DNA of 64,000 nucleotides from assembly GCA_039566865.1 (NCBI GenBank), contig CM076943.1, positions 12,696,001 to 12,760,000 on the forward strand, written 5' to 3'. Of the stretch, positions 21,910-32,788 are shown piece after piece (position 1 is the first letter of the stretch; every line of letters begins with the position of its first letter). Below the pieces are notes generated by a model, which was given only the letters and a program-made list of their open reading frames with translations, was not told the origin of the DNA and made no database searches. Source of the stretch: Aurelia coerulea. Taxonomy: Eukaryota; Cnidaria; Scyphozoa; Semaeostomeae; Ulmaridae. The translations under genes were made by a program, and so were the position numbers.

Positions 21910-23420
21910 TACAAAATTATTTCATTTTTTATTAGAATTACCTCATCTGGTTTAACAATTGCAATAGGCTCTGTTTTGATAGCCAAGATGAACTTGGGCA
22001 CGAGAACTGTTTTTCCCTTTCCACTGTAGCTTGGTTTTCCTAGTGCTTTCAATAGCTTGGTAAGTTCTTTACCATTAAGCTCCATGCAAATTTCTTCCAC
22101 CCTTTCATGCTGCCCTAACTCCACTAGAATTCTCCTTAAGCTCTCACTTTCTGTGTAGCTGTTTCTTAGTTCTGCAATTATTTCTTCTTTTTCAGTTAAT
22201 TTTCTTTTCTTTGCTGCTTTGTTTCCATTGCCTTTCAGAGCCTGACGCAAGGCAACACTTTTCTTTGCAGGTGCAACATTTATTTTTTTGCACATTGAAT
22301 TCTGCTTTGACTTCAAGAAAAAGAATACTGTGCTCTTCAGTATGATCACAGAAGCTCCTATCATTGATAGATCAGAGCATTCTTCCAGTCCTAATGCACT
22401 ACTCCAAAGTGCTCTGATCTCCTTATCTTTTGCCATTTGAGCGAAGCACTGATTGACAGTATCTTTCATGTGTTGCTCGATACCATATTTGATAAAAACT
22501 GATGCCTTATTATGAAGGACTTTAAAAAACTCTAGGAAGTGTTCATTTACGGCAAATTTGTAGCCTTCATTTCCACATAAAACATCTTGCCCTATTTCTC
22601 TAAATATGCTTTCTAGTTTAATCTTCTGCACTTCAATCCTTTCCTCCGATCCCAACTCTACCCTCAGTTCAACAACAGCAGGCAAGTCTCTGGTGTCATC
22701 TCTTGCTCTCTTTATGCACCATCCCCCATGGTGAAGAATGCCCGCATTCTCTAACTCGTCTTCCTGTGGTTCATTGATCTTCACTCTGGCGGGGAGAGGG
22801 ACTGCTGGTATTTCAGGGGTCATTGCAGAAGTTGTTGTCCAGAAATGCTGTAAAATATGCTGCAAACAGCAAGAACTACCATCACAACTGTCAACACCAC
22901 AAGCATCAAGAACAGAATGCCAAGCTTCTGAATTTTCAACGGCTGACCTAAAATCCTTAAACTTTCTCTCTTTCAAAACGAACGAATTTAATTGAGGGTT
23001 CTTTTTCCCAACGTGAAGGCAGTTGTTTAACCCATTGCAACAAAAATGAATGAATCTGCAGGCTGCAGCCGTAAAACGTATGTTGAAAATTTTTTCAAAT
23101 ATCATAACTTCATTTTCAACACAATGTGCTGGATTAGTGAGCCTCGCTAACACCTCTTCAAACTTAAACTGTAACTCTTCTACACTAAAAACACTAAAAC
23201 TTCCACCACTAACTCCACTACCACCACTGCGACTACTAACAACTTCGACTTCTACCTGATGCAACTCATCACCATCTAAACTCTCCTCTTCATCTGCACT
23301 ACCTCCACCACTTAACTGACTATTACTGACACCGACCTCCTCACCTTCTCCGCTTCCATTTCCAAAAATCCAGCTCAAATCCATTTCGTCTTCTTCCCGG
23401 TCGATCTCCACAGCAAACAT
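21909..23420 (-). CDS. Second gene of the P element: 503-aa protein of unknown function
   Basis: I do not recognise the family. The start at 23420 lies about 120 bp inside the right end of the transposon; a second Met is 12 codons on. Residues ~1-85 are acidic and Ser/Gly-rich (EEDEMDLSWIF, ADEEESLDGDE). The middle is globular-looking with Cys clusters (AACRFIHFCCNG near 117; CGVDSCDGSSCC near 174) and the phrase GILHHGGWCIKRARDD. Residues ~385-450 are Lys-rich with a probable nuclear signal (AAKKRKLTEKEE) and a coiled-coil-like stretch. Residues ~446-478 (ELTKLLKALGKPSYSGKGK...LVPKF) resemble a SAP-type DNA-binding helix pair, weakly. No introns or breaks. Its place inside the terminal repeats implies a role in transposition or its control, but that is inference. 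Confidence 0.8.
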   Translation of the reverse strand: MFAVEIDREEDEMDLSWIFGNGSGEGEEVGVSNSQLSGGGSADEEESLDGDELHQVEVEVVSSRSGGSGVSGGSFSVFSVEELQFKFEEVLARLTNPAHCVENEVMIFEKIFNIRFTAAACRFIHFCCNGLNNCLHVGKKNPQLNSFVLKERKFKDFRSAVENSEAWHSVLDACGVDSCDGSSCCLQHILQHFWTTTSAMTPEIPAVPLPARVKINEPQEDELENAGILHHGGWCIKRARDDTRDLPAVVELRVELGSEERIEVQKIKLESIFREIGQDVLCGNEGYKFAVNEHFLEFFKVLHNKASVFIKYGIEQHMKDTVNQCFAQMAKDKEIRALWSSALGLEECSDLSMIGASVIILKSTVFFFLKSKQNSMCKKINVAPAKKSVALRQALKGNGNKAAKKRKLTEKEEIIAELRNSYTESESLRRILVELGQHERVEEICMELNGKELTKLLKALGKPSYSGKGKTVLVPKFILAIKTEPIAIVKPDEVILIKNEIIL

Positions 23421-23482
23421 CCTTCGTTGCTACGCAAGCCAATTGTCGTTGCTCCGTTGCTACGTCAACACGCGAACGAGGT
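23421..23482 (-). promoter_or_regulatory. Right subterminal region / promoter of the 503-aa gene
   Basis: These 62 bp contain two copies of CGTTGCTACG (23425-23434 and 23455-23464), a CCAAT box (near 23438) and TACGTCA. They sit between the start codon and the inner terminal block. The repeats could serve transcription or transposase binding; the sequence does not say which. Confidence 0.4.
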
Positions 23483-23541
23483 CGCATATCACATCGCAGA
23501 CAGCGCCAGCGCGCGTTTCCTCTCCCGTGTATATCTCCCTG
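23483..23541 (-). repeat. P element right terminal inverted repeat
   Basis: The inner 18-bp block 23483-23500 and the outer 31-bp block 23511-23541 are exact complements of the left-end blocks. GTTTTAAG follows at 23542-23549. Confidence 0.9.
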
Positions 23542-23549
23542 GTTTTAAG

Positions 23550-23922
23550 CCACAGGTGCACCATCAACGAACTCAGACAGCCAAAAAAGATCAATGTCAC
23601 ATCGACTTGCAACAAGGGGGGGGGGGCAACTCCTACTATTCTGGGAATCCAGGGGGGAACCCATAACAAGGGCAATATTTCGAAAATATAACCCAATAAC
23701 CAGGCAGAGCCGTAGGCAGCAACTCAACCTTAGGGGCACGACACGTGAAGGGCACTTACAATAAATGGTACAGGTTGCAGGGCTCTACTTGTTTAATTTC
23801 AGACCAGACAACTCTTACAGCACGTCTTTTTATGAATTTGAGCCAGTAATTGAAGTTTCTTAAAATATTGTCACAGAATTTGCATACTCAGGGTTTCTTA
23901 AAAGTTTATTACAGGCTCCAAA
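23550..23922. other. Flank right of the P element
   Basis: Before the insertion this DNA adjoined the PPEF 5' flank. It contains a G11 tract near 23619 and an AGTTTCTTAAA family B phrase near 23850. No gene seen. Confidence 0.4.
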
Positions 23923-24053
23923 TAGCCTGCGTGCAGACTCGGGCCCAGGCAAAAATATGAAAGGAAGGGAAAAACTCGAGCCCAGGCAAAAAATGAAAGG
24001 AAGGGCCTTCCTTTCATTTTTTTTTGCCTGTGCCCGAGTCTGCACGCAGGCTA
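23923..24053. mobile_element. TAGCCTG-type MITE, 131 bp
   Basis: Inverted repeats TAGCCTGCGTGCAGACTCGG and its complement (31 bp or more) enclose a mirror-like GAAAGGAAGG core. GCTCCAAA is duplicated at both sides (23915-23922 and 24054-24061). The 7-bp terminus TAGCCTG is shared with the element at 36377-36892. Confidence 0.8.
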
Positions 24054-24094
24054 GCTCCAAAAGGACCTTCATGCTTACTTCCTGTGCCATCCTG

Positions 24095-24254
24095 AAATAG
24101 ACGATTGCGTTAAAGATGGCCGCGACGAATTTTTTACCGAGATGCACTGCGTTCTTTAACCGAATTCTTATAGAATCGTTAAAGAATCTTAATTAGAATG
24201 CAATGCATCTTGGTAAAAATTTCTCGCCACCATCTTTAGCGCAATCGTCTATTT
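24095..24254. mobile_element. 160-bp palindromic MITE
   Basis: AAATAGACGATTGCGTTAAAG at the left pairs with CTTTAGCGCAATCGTCTATTT at the right, and the pairing continues towards the centre (ATGCACTGCG / ATGCAATGCAT, TTCTTTAACCGA / TCGTTAAAGAA). Non-coding. Confidence 0.7.
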
Positions 24255-24275
24255 GAAACGTTGAAGCCTTTCCGA

Positions 24276-24657
24276 TACACCCATTTTTTTTATAAGACAC
24301 TAAGGTCCGGGGCTGGTAGGCAGTTTCTTAAATTTTTGGGCCATTTTGCTACCAAAAGTTTCTTACATGTTTCTTGTATTTTTAATGCCATAAGTGTAGA
24401 GTTAATTTTGTTTGTCTAAAGGGCTCCCAAATTACTTAGTAAGATCTCAAAACAAGTAACACAATTCGCACTCAAAATAATGTCCAAACAGTTGCTATAA
24501 CTGTACAGTGTCAAACAATTTTGAGTGCGATAGGAAAATTAGAACTGTAAATTACAAAATTTTCTTAGCTTTTTCAGTTCAGGTAGGGTTGTTTCTAACT
24601 TTCGAAAAATTAAGCCTACCGTTTCTTATAAGCAGTTTCTTACAAAAAATGAGTGTA
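24276..24657. mobile_element. Family B-related MITE (uninterrupted form)
   Basis: The ends are TACACCCATTTTTTTTATAAG and ...CTTACAAAAAATGAGTGTA, each with TA. The interior matches, reversed, the broken copy at 9434-10198 and shows that copy's site before the foldback insertion. Confidence 0.7.
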
Positions 24658-24666
24658 TTTGGACAT

Positions 24667-25046
24667 TACACATATTTTTTTCTGTAAGAAACTGCCCATA
24701 AGAAACTCAACTCTCAGATCGCCAAAAAATTAAGAAACTCCAGTACTGGCAAAATAAACTATTTATTTGATAAAGGAAATACTTGACATATTTTTACTTT
24801 ATTCTCACTTGTTTCCTGTTCATATTACTCGTAAGGTACTTGAGTAAGTAAACATTGGAAAGGCTTGAAAAACCTTGTTTTAAAACCTTCACCAGGGCAC
24901 AGGTAGAGAACATGAAGATTGTTATGGAACCTCTAAGAGACTCCAAAGAAACTCTGAGTACTCAAAATCTGACAGGGATCTGATAATTCTGAGAAACTTT
25001 CAGTACTGGCCCAAGTTCTTAGTTTCTTATCAAAAAAATACGTGTA
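24667..25046. mobile_element. Family B MITE
   Basis: The ends are TACACATATTTTTTTCTGTAAG and ...CTTATCAAAAAAATACGTGTA. It starts nine bases after the preceding element. A partial inverted third copy (about 25047-25240) follows, so 24276-25240 is a MITE cluster. Confidence 0.7.
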
Positions 25047-25280
25047 CTACTCAAGTACCTTACGAGTAACGTGATGGGGGGAGCAAGTGAACATAAAGTA
25101 AAAATATGTCAATGATTTGATTTCTTTTATTAAAATAGGCTTCTTAATCTATAATATCCCAGTGCTGGAATTTCTTAACTTTTTGGCAATCTGCAAGTTG
25201 AATTTCTTACATCAGCAGTTTCTTGGGAGAAAATACGTGTTTGTCTGTTCCTTCGCCTTTCCCTCTCCCTTTCCTTTCCA

Positions 25281-26842
25281 CAGGGGGGGGGGGACTTGGT
25301 AGTTCAAGGTGACGTACCCGTTGCAAAATGTTGTAAAACCCCAATCTCGTCCCCAGAGTGAGTTCGTTGCTCTACCTCTACTCTGGGAGACAAGAGGCCG
25401 TTCGGCAATTTGATTGGCTATTCGAAAACGACAGCAAAATCAGATTATTACTGGCTCCTATTCAAAAATGGCCTCTATTGAATCGCTAATTTCACAAAAT
25501 AAATGGGGTGTATGGGGCAAGTGAGGAGTTTAAGAGGGACAATGAACCACGGCGCATCCGAATTTCGGGGTTTCAGGTAATTTTGGTGTCATTATGACGT
25601 CATAACAGGGGGTTGAAAAATAAATGTTGCGATTTTCCGACCCGAGGTTACGTTTGGAGTCGATGCTCCATGGTTACAAGCCCGATTTCAAAACGGAAAA
25701 AAGTTTTCAAGAGACCATTCGTCTGCAAGTCTAATAACGTAATTTGGGGTTCAATATTGCCCTCAGAAGCGGAGCGCGCGCCCCCCAAAAATGAGGAATA
25801 ATTTCGGCCTACCCCATTTTACGCCGTAACTCCGTTTTGCGAGAAGTAGACGGCCCCGGCATGTCAAAAATCGACGGAAAACTGTATTCTTTCGCTAAAA
25901 CACTTTTAATCTTCAATTTATCTCTAAAATTCGCCGAATAACGAGCCATTCTATTTTCAAAGCTGTGGGGGAAATTCTCGAAAATTTCAACTTAGGCCCT
26001 TTTTCCACCCAAATGGATCGTGCTCGTTTTCCTACTAAATGCACTTGCTAACCCCGGATTAATCATTAAATACCTTAAAAAGGGCTAAAATAGGGTTCTC
26101 AAAGTGTTTGTTTTTAATTTCTCAATTTATATACTTCAGAATTAGCGCTAGAGCAACGACCATTTTTCATCGATTATCGTTGCCTAGCAAACTGCAAATC
26201 CATAATGGGGCGCATCTTGCCATATATTGGCAAGATTGATGCCAAGTGTACCAGGGTGTTCATTCGGCTTCGCGATCAGCTTATGACGTCAGAACACCCT
26301 GGGAACGAGGTTGGTAAAACCCTAAACCCTTAGCGGTAGTAGCTTTTAGCCTAAGCGGTAGTACCTTGTAGCCTTAGCGGTAGTAACTTTTTCCTTAAGC
26401 AGCAATAACAATAGGTCAATTGTTCCAGAAACAATTTAAGAGCATGATTTCTGTGATTATTAATAACAAAACCAAAAGTAGGCAAGTTTAATACTGTAGA
26501 AGTAAAGGTGGGATTTGGAGAACTTTCTCCAACTCTGTGGGCATATGGCAGTGTGGTCAATCGTAGATCATTGATAAAAATTAATTGCAATAACCTGAGG
26601 TGCTGCTGAAGATAGTGAATAACTGGATAACTGGTTGATTTCTGTTGTTACAGAGTCTTACTAACAAAAATTCAATTCATCAAACTTTGTTAAAACTCCG
26701 CGAGCTAATCATATCGATTTTCACAACCCTAAGCGATAGTAAATTTGAAAATTTTCTACCCTAAAGGGTAGTAAATTGCAAAATTCAGGACCCTAAATTT
26801 TGCAACGGGTACGTCACCTTGCACTACCAAGTCCCCCCCCTG
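25281..26842. mobile_element. G-tract-ended element with ~45-bp inverted repeats
   Basis: CAGGGGGGGGGGGACTTGGT at the left and ...ACCAAGTCCCCCCCCTG at the right are complementary. The pairing continues through GGTGACGTACCCGTTGCAAAAT. The interior has no credible ORF. It includes CTTAGCGGTAGTA-type tandem phrases near 26320-26395 and a segment (about 25420-26110) that recurs inverted at about 46730-47610. Probably a non-autonomous DNA element of 1.56 kb; no clear target duplication found. Confidence 0.6.
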
Positions 26843-26849
26843 GGTTCCT

Positions 26850-26975
26850 TTCCTATCTCCTTCTTCTCCGCCTTTTCCTTCTCCACTCCCCCCCCCCTCC
26901 AGAGCATTTTACCTTTCGTTGCGTTTTATGGCTCAATCGACTGATGAAAGAAAGTGAGACCTGGACAAATTTACA
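26850..26975. repeat. C-tract repeat related to 6352-6480
   Basis: It shares CATTTTACCTTT, GGCTCAATCGACTGATGAAA and AAGTGAGACCTGGACAA with the repeat at 6376-6460. Fragmentary. Confidence 0.5.
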
Positions 26976-28231
26976 AGTCTCTCTCTTGTCAGCACAAGAC
27001 ACAAAAGATCAATGCAGGGCAGAAAGAGGGCGAAAAGACAGGCCCTTGTCGTCAGAGAAACTTTGTAGGAAGTGCACTACCGCCAGGGGCTCAATAGAAG
27101 CATAGAAGCTATTGACTATGATAGAAGCACCAGCTTAAAATCCATGACACATAAGAGATTCAAATTCCCCAAAGAGAAAATATTTGTATATTGAATATAT
27201 GGCCTACCTGTTGAGAATTCGAATTCGGCATAATTTGGTTGTTATGGCTACTTTTAACACAGGTCAAACATTGATCAAGGCTAGCAAATAAATATCAACT
27301 GGCAGACAGGTTTTATTCGTGTTCTAAATAATACTGACATTTAATTAAAGTCAGCTTTTTAGTCAGTATAGGCATCAAATGTTGAAAAAAACATCATACC
27401 ATCGGTTAAAGCAAGTTGAATTACTTGAACTTGAATTATTGCGTCATCAGTTGTCCGATTGTGACGTCATCAAATTGCTAAATCGTGAACCAGTAAAGCT
27501 ACAGATTTCTCCTTACCACCATATTATACCACATTAAAAGAAATCTGTGACTCTTCCTCTCGCTTTTTCAACGTTTCGATTTGAATGGGGTATTTTAGAA
27601 TTTTCTGCTCTCTGCAAATGCAAGCTTTTAACCTTGCACAAACCCTTCAATTTGCAATTAAATTCTAGGATTTCCATTGTCATAAGTCACGTGACCAGCC
27701 GATGCCCTTTTTTGGAAACTGGTCACAAAAATCACAAAAAGAATTATAATTCCTTTGCTCTACCTTCAATTAAGTCGTGCTAAGTGCCAAATTATTCCCC
27801 TTGCAAAGTGCTTTCGTTCGACATATACATTATCTATATTTGCTGACATCAGCAAGTTGCAGATTCTTTGACGTCATATTTCTAACAAAGAAGGTCCAAA
27901 ATTAAAAATGTTGATATAAATCGATATAAAATTGTATTTTCTTCACTTTTTAAGTAGTTTGTCGAGGCTGCAATCCTTAAAATGTGAAATAATTAGCATT
28001 TGCTATTTTTCAGTACAGAAGCTTATAAGTGGTATTGTTTGGTTGTTTGGCAACAAATCACATGACCAATTAGCACCAAAATTTAAAATTCGACTTCTAA
28101 CAGATGTAATTACTATTGTACGAAGTTACAAAGTCATACTGTTCATGGAATTGGAGATAACTATGGGGCATTTTTGCCCCTCCGCCCTGGCAGAGCTCTA
28201 ACCCAAAGAGCCCGAGGTAGAATAGGTTCGG
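26976..28231. other. Intergenic, no feature recognised
   Basis: AT-rich DNA before the gypsy element. The short plus-strand ORFs (27547-27783, 27932-28201) have no domain, signal peptide or splice support. GTCACGTGACCAG near 27687 is a palindrome-like CACGTG site. Confidence 0.4.
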
Positions 28232-28371
28232 TGTAAAGGTTTCCAGCAAGTAAATATAAACAAACAAGTTTCATTTCATAAGTTCTCCATCTTTCCAGTC
28301 TCGTGCTCCCAAACAATAACAACAAGGGCGCATGCCCAACAGAACACCCAAACGAGGCTAATAATGTTACA
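28232..28371 (-). repeat. Gypsy 3' LTR
   Basis: 140 bp, one mismatch (CTCCCAAAC against CTCCAAAAC) to 32789-32928. Confidence 0.9.
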
Positions 28372-28444
28372 CCTTTCCTCCAACAAAAACAAACAAAGGA
28401 ACTGTAATAAAGAGAAATTAATTGTCTTTAAAGTTTGTTAATCA

Positions 28445-31336
28445 TTAGTGTCCAGCAAGGTAGTCAGGCCGAATTACTCTTCTGCCACTTCTTGTCGTTA
28501 CTGGTTGGTAAAAGTTCAATTGCCTGTGATCGAATCTTGTCTCAGCAGGTCCGTTGGCGGCTGTCTCTGCGTCAACATCATCAGGTCGTAAGTGAGGTGC
28601 CTCTTGTGGATCCAATGGCTCCACTTCCGGTTGGTGGTCCTTAAGAGGTTGAGTCATCGCTCCTTGTTCTCTTCTTGGGAAAACGATTGAATCTTCTTCA
28701 TCAGCGTTGAATGGCTCTTTGGTATGGCGTAGAAACTTTCGATTTCGTCTAAAGATCTTTCCATCTTCTGTTTTTACATTATAAGATCTTACACCAACTT
28801 GCTCTGTGACACAGCCTTTGGTCAAGCGGCCTGTTCTGTCATTATTGCTTGGTTTCATCCGAACCACATCATCCTTCCTTAATGTGCTCAGCTCCTTTGT
28901 GCCTCTGTTATAATACTTTGACTGTATCTCTTTCCTCTGACGAATTTTTTCTTGAACACCTGTGACTACCTTTGGTTTGAGGAGCTTCTTGGAAATGGGA
29001 AGCAGAGTTTTGGCTCTTCTGCTGAAAATACGCTGAGAAGGAGAGCTGTCCATCCCCTCAGAGGGCGTGTTTCGCCATTCAAGCAGCACAAGATAGAAAT
29101 CATTGCCAGATTCAGCTGCTTTTTTCATCAGAATCTTTGCAGTTTTGACCGCATTTTCTGCTTTGCCATTGCTTTGAACATACCCTGGCGAGCTTGGCTC
29201 GGTGGTAAATTCATATTCCTTGGCGAAATCCTGGAATTCTTTGGAAGAGAATGGTACATTGTCACTCATGAACTTATCTGGTATGCCATGCGTAGAGAAG
29301 TGTCTCTTGAGCTTCTTCTTAACTTCCCCAGCAGTTTTGTAGAATAGACGATCTATCTCGAAGTAGTTGGAGTAGCAATCCACAGTACAGAGGAAGTCTT
29401 TGTTGTTGACTGTGAAAATGTCGGCAGCAATGATTTGCCAGGGGCGGCTTGGGATTTCACGGGGAATGAGGGGTTCTTTGGCCTGGTCGTTGTGAAATAT
29501 GTTACAAATTTCACATTTTGAAATGAAGTCGGTCAGATCTTTGTTCATGCCAGGCCAATAGACTGCTTCTCTTGCTCTTCTGAGGCAACTCTGTATTCCC
29601 GTGTGTGCCACGTGCAGTTTCTCTCGAATCTTTTGGCGTAGTGTCTCTGGAATTACTGCTCGCTGACCCTTGAATATTACGTCATCTTGTGTTGCTAGCT
29701 CATCTCGAACTGAGAAGTATGGATGAATGCATTGAGGGAGGGTCTCTTTGCTTTCTGGCCATCCATTCAAAATTGTTGCCTTCAGTGATTGCAAAGTATT
29801 GTCACATCTGGTTTCTCTTTGGATTTCTTTCAGCTGTGGCTCAGATATTGGGAGATGATTTATCATATGGATAGTTTCGACTTCTTCTTCAGTTTCTGAC
29901 TTCTGTCTCTCACTTGTCGGTAGGTATGCTCGAGAGAGTGTATCTGCTAGAACCATTTCTTTGCCAGGTTTATAGCAGATTTTAACATCGTAGGACTGCA
30001 ATCTTAACAATAGTCTTTGCAGTCTCTTTGGAGCAGATGCGAGTGGGTTGCTGATGATTGAGACAAGTGGTTTGTGATCTGTCCAAAGTGTGATCTCTCT
30101 GCCATATACGTAGGTATGATGATGTTCTACTCCAAATACTTGTGCAAGCAGCTCTTTCTCTATTTGGCTGTAATTTTGCTCTGCAGGGGTGAGTGCTCTG
30201 CTTGCATAGGAGACTGGACGCCCCTCTTGCATGAGCACAAAACCAAGCCCCTTCGATGATGCGTCACCTTGGCCTTCTGTTGCTACTCTATGGTCAAAAT
30301 ACTTTAGAACTGGTGCCTCGCATATTGCTTTTTGTATGTCTGTGAATGCTTTTTCGTGAGCTTTTCCCCATACCCATGGTGCATCTTTGTGGGTCAAACT
30401 TCTCAGAGGTTCGCATACTTCTGACAGTCTGGGGAGAAACTTGGCCAGGTATTTTACCATGCCAATGAACCTTTGTACGCCTGCAACATCTTGAGGTTTG
30501 TCCATCTTTGTGATGGCCTCCACTTTGGCGGGGTCTATTTTCAGACCGTTCTGTGTTAGGGTGTGACCAATGAAGGAAACTTCATTGCATTTAAACTTGA
30601 ATTTGTCTTTGTTCAGCTTGATGTTCTTTTCTTGGCATCGTTTCAAAAGTGCTAGCATGTTCTCATCATGGTTTTTAACAGCTTCTTCGTATGTTTCCCC
30701 TCTTCCGGTAATGAGTGCATCATCAGCGACTGCATATACGCCAGATAGGCCTTCAATGCACTGATCAAATCTGTGCTGGAAATGCTCTGAGGCTGGTTTA
30801 TCCCAAAGGGCATCCTGAGGTACCTCCAACGCCCCCATGGTGTTTGGAACTTTGTAAGCATGCTTGATTCGTCATCGAGCTCTATTTGAAGATACCCTTC
30901 CTTCAGGTCAATTTTGCTGAATACCTTGACACCTTCTAGCTCTGGCAACACGTCGTCAATGAGCGGTAAAGGGTAATGGCTTCGTTTCAGTGCTTTGTTG
31001 AGGTGTTGTGGATCGATGCATAACCTCAGTTTCCCATTTGGCTATTCTGCAATGACAAGGTTTGATACCCAATCTGTTGGGCCTGTAACTTTCTGAATGA
31101 CATGAAGATCTTCCAACCTTTCCAACTCAGCCTTGAGCTTTGCTTTGAGAGCGATGGGGACTCTGCGGGGTGGCATGACAACAGGGGTTTGTGATTCATC
31201 AACGTCTAAGTGCAACTTGCCGGGCATATTACCAAGTCCTTCAAAGACAGATCCAAAGTGGTTCTCTATATCTGCTGCACTGAGTGGAGCCTCTGCGGTG
31301 GCTGACAAAAATGTTTCTGGGACAGCATGTTGTTGT
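28445..31336 (-). pseudogene. Gypsy pol: reverse transcriptase, RNase H, integrase (broken)
   Basis: The reverse transcriptase starts near 31180 (ELERLEDLHVIQKV, WVSNLVIAE). An in-frame TAG at 31039-31041 follows. FSKIDLKEGYLQIEL lies near 30920, and a frameshift near 30800 comes just after RMPFGI. The catalytic box reads VADDALI (near 30740). RNase H follows with DASSKGLGFVLMQ, IEKE and WTDHKPL. The integrase has an HHCC zinc region (HVAHTG...C-x2-C near 29520) and catalytic D (AADIF), D (SDNVPF) and E (NGKAENAVK), all present. The 797-codon segment from the shift to the stop at 28445 is otherwise open. Nearest in look to K02A2.6-type gypsy elements of invertebrates. Confidence 0.85.
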
Positions 31337-32082
31337 GCTTGTTGACATGGGCTGTGTGAAGCAATGCTATTAGAGCTAAAATTGTCTATATTTGAATGAA
31401 AAATATTATCATAATTTACAGTCAATAGGCCCATCTTTTGCGCAGCATTAGCTCCTAATAATGGTACATAATCCCCTTTCACAATAATAAATCTGACCGT
31501 GTACTCAGTCTGGGTCTTGGGGTTTACTACCTTAAGCTTACAAATGCCATTTATGGGTAATAGAGCTTTACTGTACAGGCGCAAAGAGTGATCAGATTTT
31601 TCAACAATTGTGCCTGAAGGAACAAAATGTTCGGGAAGAACATTACAGGTAGCACCTGAGTCAAGTTGGAAGGAAAATTGCCTGCCTTGTATAATCATAG
31701 AGGCAAAGAGTTTATTCTTAGGAGGAGATTGGGACACAGCATTGATTTCCAAATTGTTTTGGGATGAAATTTCAACAATAAGAATTTCTTCATCACTAGA
31801 AGTGGTTTCTTCTTTCACTGCATGTATCTTGGCTTTAGAAAATGTATCTCTCTTACCTGGTGAGTTCTGCACGCTGCATTTTTCAACAAAATGGTTTCTC
31901 TTACCACAACCAGAACAAAATTTACCATAGGCTGGGCAATAATCTTTGTTTTCTCTATGGCTACGTCCACAAAATTTGCAATCTGATATAAAAGCTCTGG
32001 TGTCTCCTGTGGCTCTTCTTGGGGTGCTTTGCTTCCTAACATAATTTGCCATAAGATCATGATTATCAGCTTGGCCTGCCAT
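31042..32082 (-). pseudogene. Gypsy gag C-terminus and protease
   Basis: This open segment begins in the nucleocapsid with two zinc knuckles; the second is CSGCGKRNHFVEKC (C-x2-C-x4-H-x4-C). It continues into an aspartic protease with the active-site triad in FQLDSGATCNVLP. It then runs in frame into the start of the reverse transcriptase and stops at the TAG at 31039-31041. Upstream codons (about 32240-32083) continue the same frame but contain a TGA near 32148. Confidence 0.8.
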
Positions 32083-32216
32083 TGCTTTTACTTGAGCGGT
32101 AGTTGTTTCTGTTGCCCTGCATAAATCGATGCATCTAGATAATGATCATTTTGGTTCCTGCAGCAGCTTACGTCGTACAGCATTATTATGAATTCCACAA
32201 ACAATTCGGTCACGTA

Positions 32217-32750
32217 TCAACTCATCATCAAGAGCTCCAACCGCCAAGTTACTGCAAGGGCACGCAAAGAAGCAGCATAAGTTTCAATTGATTCTGTAGG
32301 TTCTTGATTACGATTATTGAATTTATAGCGTTCGTAAATTACATTTGTTTCACCAATGCAGTAAGTATTCCATAATTCAAAAATTCTCTCAATGTTTTGA
32401 CGTTCATCCTCATCCTCGTACGGAAGTGAATTGTGTATACTGAGAGATTCCGGTCCTATACAGGTGATGAAAGCAGCAACTCGAAAATTATCAGGTTTAG
32501 ACTTCAAATTCGTAACGGTTTCATAGGCATCATATATTTGTTTCCACTGTTTCCAATTCTCTGATAAATTGCCTCCTAAATGTAATCTTGGGGGTAATGG
32601 CACGTTAGATATAAACGAAGATGTTGCTCCATTTCCTTCAGGAGAAGCACTGGGCCCAGACGCATTTTGATCTGGACTTGTCATCACTACTGTAAGTCGA
32701 GACGCTGTACAGCTTGAACAGAAACAAAGATCAGCAAGGCAATCTTCCAC
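32217..32750 (-). pseudogene. Gypsy gag N-terminal part
   Basis: Capsid-like segment with LSENWKQWKQIYDAYE and ...YKFNNRNQEPTESIETYAASLRAL, typical of retroelement gag proteins. The first Met is at 32750; a second at 32684 (MTSPDQNASG) may be the true start. A frameshift near 32250 moves reading into the frame that continues to the zinc knuckles. Confidence 0.75.
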
Positions 32751-32788
32751 TTGCTACACATCAAAGATGGGTGTTTCACCTGACACCA

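Larger units (their letters stand above)
14193..23541 (+). mobile_element. Complete two-gene P-superfamily DNA transposon (9,349 bp)
   Basis: Both ends begin with the same perfect 31-bp inverted repeat (14193-14223 and 23511-23541; outer bases CAGGGAGATATACACGGG). An 18-bp second block (TCTGCGATGTGATATGCG) follows at nearly equal distance inside each end. The direct repeat GTTTTAAG flanks the element at 14185-14192 and 23542-23549. A 31-bp inverted repeat and an 8-bp target duplication are exactly the hallmarks of P elements. Inside are a P/THAP9-like transposase gene (plus strand, two exons) and a convergent gene for a 503-aa protein (minus strand), both uninterrupted by stops. The perfect duplication, matched ends and open ORFs indicate recent insertion. 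It is about three times longer than the 2.9-kb Drosophila P element. Confidence 0.93.
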
